The position numbers and the translations under genes are program-made. From an uncultured Lachnospiraceae bacterium (GTDB lineage Bacteria; Bacillota; Clostridia; Lachnospirales; Lachnospiraceae): 64,000 bases of DNA. Location: positions 372,001-436,000 of the forward strand of contig CAJTXN010000001.1 in the NCBI GenBank assembly GCA_910583605.1. The letters are read 5' to 3'. Shown here one piece after another: positions 60,963-64,000 of this stretch. Position 1 is the first letter of the stretch. Each line of letters begins with the position of its first letter. The notes under the pieces were generated by a model that searched no databases, was not told where the DNA came from, and saw nothing but the letters and a program-made list of their open reading frames with translations.

Positions 60963-61844
60963 TTATTTTTCAGTCTGCTGAATTTCTTTTTGGGCACAAC
61001 GTCTACGTCCTGTTATCACAATTATGATTCCCGTTATTGCCAGTACAACCGATACAATCTGTGAAACCGGTATGTTTACAACCGGTGCGATCAGCTGGTC
61101 GGTCCGAAGTCCCTCAATCATAAATCTTCCAATGCCATAACCGGTAACATACCAGGCGAACATTTCTCCATGAAATTTCTTATATTTCTTAAATATCAGT
61201 ATCAGAATTAATAATACCAGATTCCATAAAGATTCATATAAAAATGTAGGATGTACCTGAATATATTCCACTCCGTCCACCACCTGAATATGGTTTCTGA
61301 CGGAATCCGATATTACTCCGCCCACCTCATCCAGTTTTATCTGCATGGCAAAGAGATTGTCCGTAAATCCGCCGAAGGCTTCCCGATTCACAAAGTTCCC
61401 CCATCTTCCGATGATCTGACCCAGCAGCAGACCTAAAATCGTGGTATCTGCTATCTGCCAGAAATTCAGTTTTTTTATTTTCGTATATATGACCGCCGTC
61501 AGAATTCCGGCCAATACCCCGCCATAAATGGCCAATCCGCCGTTTCTGGTTTTAAATATATCCAGTAAATTGTCTTTATATTGTTCCCATTCAAATGCCA
61601 CATAATACAATCTGGCGCCGATCACACTAAATACCAGCAGCCATATGGCAAAATCATAATAATTTTCTACATTCTGGCCGGACTTCTTTGCTTCATGGAA
61701 AACCAGCAGCATGGCGAATAACATTCCGCATGCGATGATCAGGCCGTAATATGCAATTTCAAATCCGAATATGGTAAAACTTTTATTTAAATGCTCAATC
61801 TCAATTCCAAGATGAACAAATTTGATGCTTGCTGATGCTGACAT
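60963..61844 (-). CDS. lgt: Prolipoprotein diacylglyceryl transferase
   Basis: Membrane enzyme that transfers diacylglyceryl from phosphatidylglycerol to the lipobox Cys of prolipoproteins; it would process the lipoproteins encoded in this window. About seven membrane spans. The signature GQIIGRWGNFVNREAFGG contains the catalytic Arg and essential Asn, and HPTFLYESLWNL is the other conserved block. 293 residues from the ATG at 61844 with AAGGAG upstream, in preference to an extension of 26 codons. Confidence 0.96.
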   Translation of the reverse strand: MSASASIKFVHLGIEIEHLNKSFTIFGFEIAYYGLIIACGMLFAMLLVFHEAKKSGQNVENYYDFAIWLLVFSVIGARLYYVAFEWEQYKDNLLDIFKTRNGGLAIYGGVLAGILTAVIYTKIKKLNFWQIADTTILGLLLGQIIGRWGNFVNREAFGGFTDNLFAMQIKLDEVGGVISDSVRNHIQVVDGVEYIQVHPTFLYESLWNLVLLILILIFKKYKKFHGEMFAWYVTGYGIGRFMIEGLRTDQLIAPVVNIPVSQIVSVVLAITGIIIVITGRRRCAQKEIQQTEK

Positions 61845-61959
61845 TGTAATCTCCTTCTGTAATATTTTATATAATTGAAATGCTTTAATTGTGCAGAACT
61901 CCGATTCGGACAGAATTACCACAGGTGGTTTGCTGGTTTGAGGATTTGACCAGCCGGAC

Positions 61960-62199
61960 GCAGAAGCGGAAGCCTTCGGGCGCAGGCGGGCTCATCTCCA
62001 AAAGCCAGAAAGTTCTAAGGGTTCTGCGGCAGGTATTCTCATGCGGACGCTACCGTCAGCAATTCGGCATCCATGCCTCAACTGCTGACTTTGTCTGACA
62101 TCGTGTCAGACAATAGCTGAAATTCTTAAGCAGAACACTAAGAACTTTCAGGCTTTTTCCGAAAGTCGCCCGTCTGCGCCCGAAGGCTTCCGCTTCTGC
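61960..62199 (+). repeat. Covarying palindromic element, copy 2
   Basis: 240 bp. Outer arms are 61960-62027 and 62130-62199; their distal half (GCAGAAGCGGAAGCCTTCGG) is unlike copy 1 but pairs with its own partner. P2 is GTCAGCA (62055-62061) / TGCTGAC (62083-62089) enclosing GGCAT-CC-ATGCC. P3 is TTGTCTGAC (62091-62099) / GTCAGACAA (62105-62113) with loop ATCGT. Core loops match copy 1. Confidence 0.85.
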
Positions 62200-62299
62200 T
62201 GTTTTCTGCCAATATCATAGAATTATCCATTCTCTCATCACGTTGCTATTCAGCAGACCAATTATCGCGGCTTGACATTGTAAATTCATCCAACGCACA

Positions 62300-62535
62300 G
62301 CAGTTATGTCCGGGGAAGGCGGTTTGAATGTGACTACGGAAGGCAGATTGGAAGTTCTTAGTGTTCTGCTTAGATATCAGCTATCAACTGACACGATGTC
62401 AGTTGAAGGCGGATTTGAGGCAGGATGCCGAATATCCGCCGGTAGCGTCCGCCTGAGAATACTTACCGCAGAACGCTTAGAACTTCCATCTGCCTGTAGT
62501 GGAACAATCGAACCGCCTTCCCCGGACATAACTGC
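62300..62535 (-). repeat. Covarying palindromic element, copy 3 (opposite orientation)
   Basis: 236 bp, reading on the minus strand. Arms 62300-62369 and 62468-62535 (distal sequence GCAGTTATGTCCGGGGAAGG) pair with each other and differ from copies 1 and 2. P2 is GGCGGAT (62408-62414) / ATCCGCC (62434-62440). P3 is TCAACTGAC (62384-62392) / GTCAGTTGA (62398-62406). The inner arm motif and loops are those of the family. Confidence 0.85.
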
Positions 62536-62627
62536 GTCCGTTTGACCAAATTACAATCCACCTGCAGTAATTCTGTCCGAATAATACCCACTATTATACT
62601 CCAATTGGTATTTCTTAGCAAGTTTTC

Positions 62628-62656
62628 TTGAGTTTTTTTTCTTTTGATGCTATTAT
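62628..62656 (+). promoter_or_regulatory. Sigma-A-type promoter of ychF
   Basis: TTGAGT (62628-62633) and TATTAT (62651-62656) with a 17-bp spacer, about 65 bp before the ychF start. Confidence 0.6.
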
Positions 62657-62720
62657 ATACTTTGTATGTTTATTTATAGGACGTGCAAATTAAAACTTTA
62701 AGATAGAAAGGACTACCACC

Positions 62721-63818
62721 ATGAAATTAGGTATCGTAGGTTTGCCGAATGTAGGCAAAAGTACATTATTCAATTCACTGACGAAAGCCGGTGCAGAATC
62801 CGCAAATTATCCATTCTGTACCATAGACCCTAACATCGGTATTGTTACTGTACCGGATGAAAGGCTGAATAAATTAGCAGCTCTTTATGACTCTGATAAA
62901 ATCACTCCTGCAGTCATCGAATTTGTTGATATTGCCGGACTTGTAAAGGGTGCATCCAAGGGCGAGGGACTGGGTAATCAGTTTTTATCCAATATTCGTG
63001 AAGTGGATGCCATTGTTCATGTTGTGCGATGTTTTGAAAATTCCAATGTCATTCATGTAGAGGGAAACGTAGACCCTATGCGTGATATTGAAACCATTAA
63101 TCTGGAACTGATTTTCTCTGATATCGAAATTCTGGAACGAAGAATCGCCAAGACATCTAAGGGTGCAAGAAATGATAAAGCCCTTGCAAAAGAACTGGAT
63201 TTGCTGAATCGTTTGAAAGAGTATTTAGAGGAAGGTAATCTCGCAAAGAGTTTTACCGTAAATGATGATGACGAAGCGGTACTTCTGGCATCTTATAATC
63301 TGCTGACCTATAAACCGGTGATCTTTGCCGCAAATGTATCGGATGATGATTTGGCGGATGATGCCGCAGGCAATATCTATGTTCAAAAAGTCAGAGAGTT
63401 TGCTGCCAAAGAAGGTTGCGAAGTATTTGCCATATCCGCCCAGACCGAACAGGAAATTTCCGAACTGGATGATGAGGATAAAGCCATGTTTTTGGAAGAG
63501 TTAGGACTGACGGAATCGGGCCTTGACAAACTGATTAAAGCCAGCTATCACCTCCTTGGACTTATCAGCTACTTAACTGCCGGAAAACAGGAGACACGGG
63601 CATGGACCATTAAAGAAGGAACAAAGGCTCCGGGGGCTGCCGGAAAAATCCACAGTGATTTTGAACGCGGGTTTATCCGTGCCGAAGTTGTAAACTATCA
63701 GGATTTACTGGACTGCGGTACCTATGCCGGTGCAAAAGAAAAAGGGCTGGTCCGGCTGGAAGGAAAAGAATATGTGGTAAAAGACGGAGATGTTATTTTA
63801 TTCCGGTTTAACGTTTAA
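62721..63818 (+). CDS. ychF: Redox-regulated ATPase/GTPase YchF
   Basis: Obg-like P-loop protein that prefers ATP and binds ribosomes. LGIVGLPNVGKSTLFNSL is the P-loop, DIAGLVKGASKGEGLGNQFL the switch II region, and the C-terminal TGS domain ends in EGKEYVVKDGDVILFRFNV. 365 residues, full length. The ATG at 62721 has AAAGGA eight bases upstream. It is divergent from lgt, with the repeat unit between, and has its own terminator. Confidence 0.98.
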   Translation: MKLGIVGLPNVGKSTLFNSLTKAGAESANYPFCTIDPNIGIVTVPDERLNKLAALYDSDKITPAVIEFVDIAGLVKGASKGEGLGNQFLSNIREVDAIVHVVRCFENSNVIHVEGNVDPMRDIETINLELIFSDIEILERRIAKTSKGARNDKALAKELDLLNRLKEYLEEGNLAKSFTVNDDDEAVLLASYNLLTYKPVIFAANVSDDDLADDAAGNIYVQKVREFAAKEGCEVFAISAQTEQEISELDDEDKAMFLEELGLTESGLDKLIKASYHLLGLISYLTAGKQETRAWTIKEGTKAPGAAGKIHSDFERGFIRAEVVNYQDLLDCGTYAGAKEKGLVRLEGKEYVVKDGDVILFRFNV

Positions 63819-63825
63819 TAATTTT

Positions 63826-63867
63826 AAAAGGTGTATCTTTTGATTATATTCCCGATACACCTTTTTC
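63826..63867 (+). terminator. Terminator of ychF
   Basis: AAAAGGTGTATC and GATACACCTTTTT arms, T-run after. The A-run on the left could also end the minus-strand kinase gene. Confidence 0.88.
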
Positions 63868-63879
63868 TATTATTTAATT

Positions 63880-64000
63880 TTAAACATTTAACGGCAATTT
63901 AATTATAATCCGGAATCTTTCCTGTTGTGCAGATATAAACTGAATGGTTCCTCCGGCTGCACTTGTCCGCTCTCTCATTCCTTTCAGTCCGTTTCCATAA
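63880..64000 (-). CDS. Sensor histidine kinase, C-terminal end (cut by window edge)
   Basis: The last 39 codons of a minus-strand gene that continues past the right edge. GNGLKGMRERTSAAGGTIQF is the G2-box region of HisKA_3/NarL-type (LiaS/DegS-like) kinases, followed by RFRIIIKLPLNV and a stop at 63880-63882. The partner regulator would be outside the window, so its stimulus cannot be judged. Confidence 0.75.
   Translation of the reverse strand, partial: YGNGLKGMRERTSAAGGTIQFISAQQERFRIIIKLPLNV

Larger units (their letters stand above)
61905..62582. repeat. Composite unit of two inverted elements with terminal inverted repeats
   Basis: TTCGGACAGAATTACC (from 61905) recurs in reverse complement at the right edge (62557-62582), with about 25 of 28 bases equal. 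Between them are the repeat elements at 61960-62199 (plus orientation) and 62300-62535 (minus orientation) and a 100-bp spacer. The whole lies between lgt and ychF. It looks like one insertion unit; no coding capacity for transposition is present. Confidence 0.6.

Noticed and set aside
62306..62545. 79-codon open frame within repeat element 3
   Set aside because: Low-complexity translation of the palindrome; no ribosome site; not kept in the other copies.

Overview
The window looks like a piece of chromosome from a spore-forming Gram-positive anaerobe of the class Clostridia, most likely Lachnospiraceae. This is inferred from AT-rich low-GC DNA, strong GGAGG ribosome sites, frequent TTG and GTG starts, sigma-E/SpoIIGA, sigma-G and a SpoVD-like penicillin-binding protein, a CheV protein, DUF5688 and DUF5662 proteins, and a very long BadF/HgdC-type activase. 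About nine genes in ten lie on the minus strand. No tRNA, rRNA, CRISPR array or prophage was seen.

Left part (1-12.5 kb): a D-Ala-D-Ala ligase cut by the window edge and recG; an SGNH hydrolase; a scar of decayed DNA (4.2-5.5 kb) with a sigma-like gene remnant, an IS3-type transposase remnant and two pieces of argD; a LysE exporter with its LysR-type regulator; a frameshifted small gene; an LtaS-like polymerase; and the conserved fakA-like/asp23/rpmB group.

Middle (12.5-45 kb): lysA; a rhomboid-like membrane protein; a 1414-residue acyl-CoA dehydratase activase; ung-hisF-hisH with an acidic membrane protein and CheV; a two-component system; lipoproteins; efp; shikimate genes aroK, aroD and, divergently, aroE; yqeG, nrdR, ylmC and sigG; thiD; a membrane glycerophosphodiesterase; an RlmI-like methyltransferase; a lipoprotein that resembles trigger factor; and a GH25 muramidase with fibronectin III repeats.

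Right part (45.9-62 kb): sporulation and cell-wall genes. sigE-spoIIGA stand behind a promoter that resembles Bacillus spoIIG (21-bp spacer, two tandem Spo0A-like boxes). They follow ftsZ, ftsQ, murA, ftsW, murD, mraY, two class B PBPs, ftsL, rsmH and mraZ. The mraZ promoter is followed by five AGTGG repeats about 10 bp apart, a good MraZ operator. lgt, divergent ychF and the end of a histidine kinase close the window.

The most striking unexplained signal is a family of three ~240-bp elements (14845-15082, 61960-62199, 62300-62535). Each has ~70-bp self-complementary outer arms around a conserved ~100-nt core holding two further hairpins. The stems differ in sequence between copies but keep pairing, while the loops stay constant. 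All three copies lie between divergent genes, and two of them form an inverted pair bounded by terminal inverted repeats.
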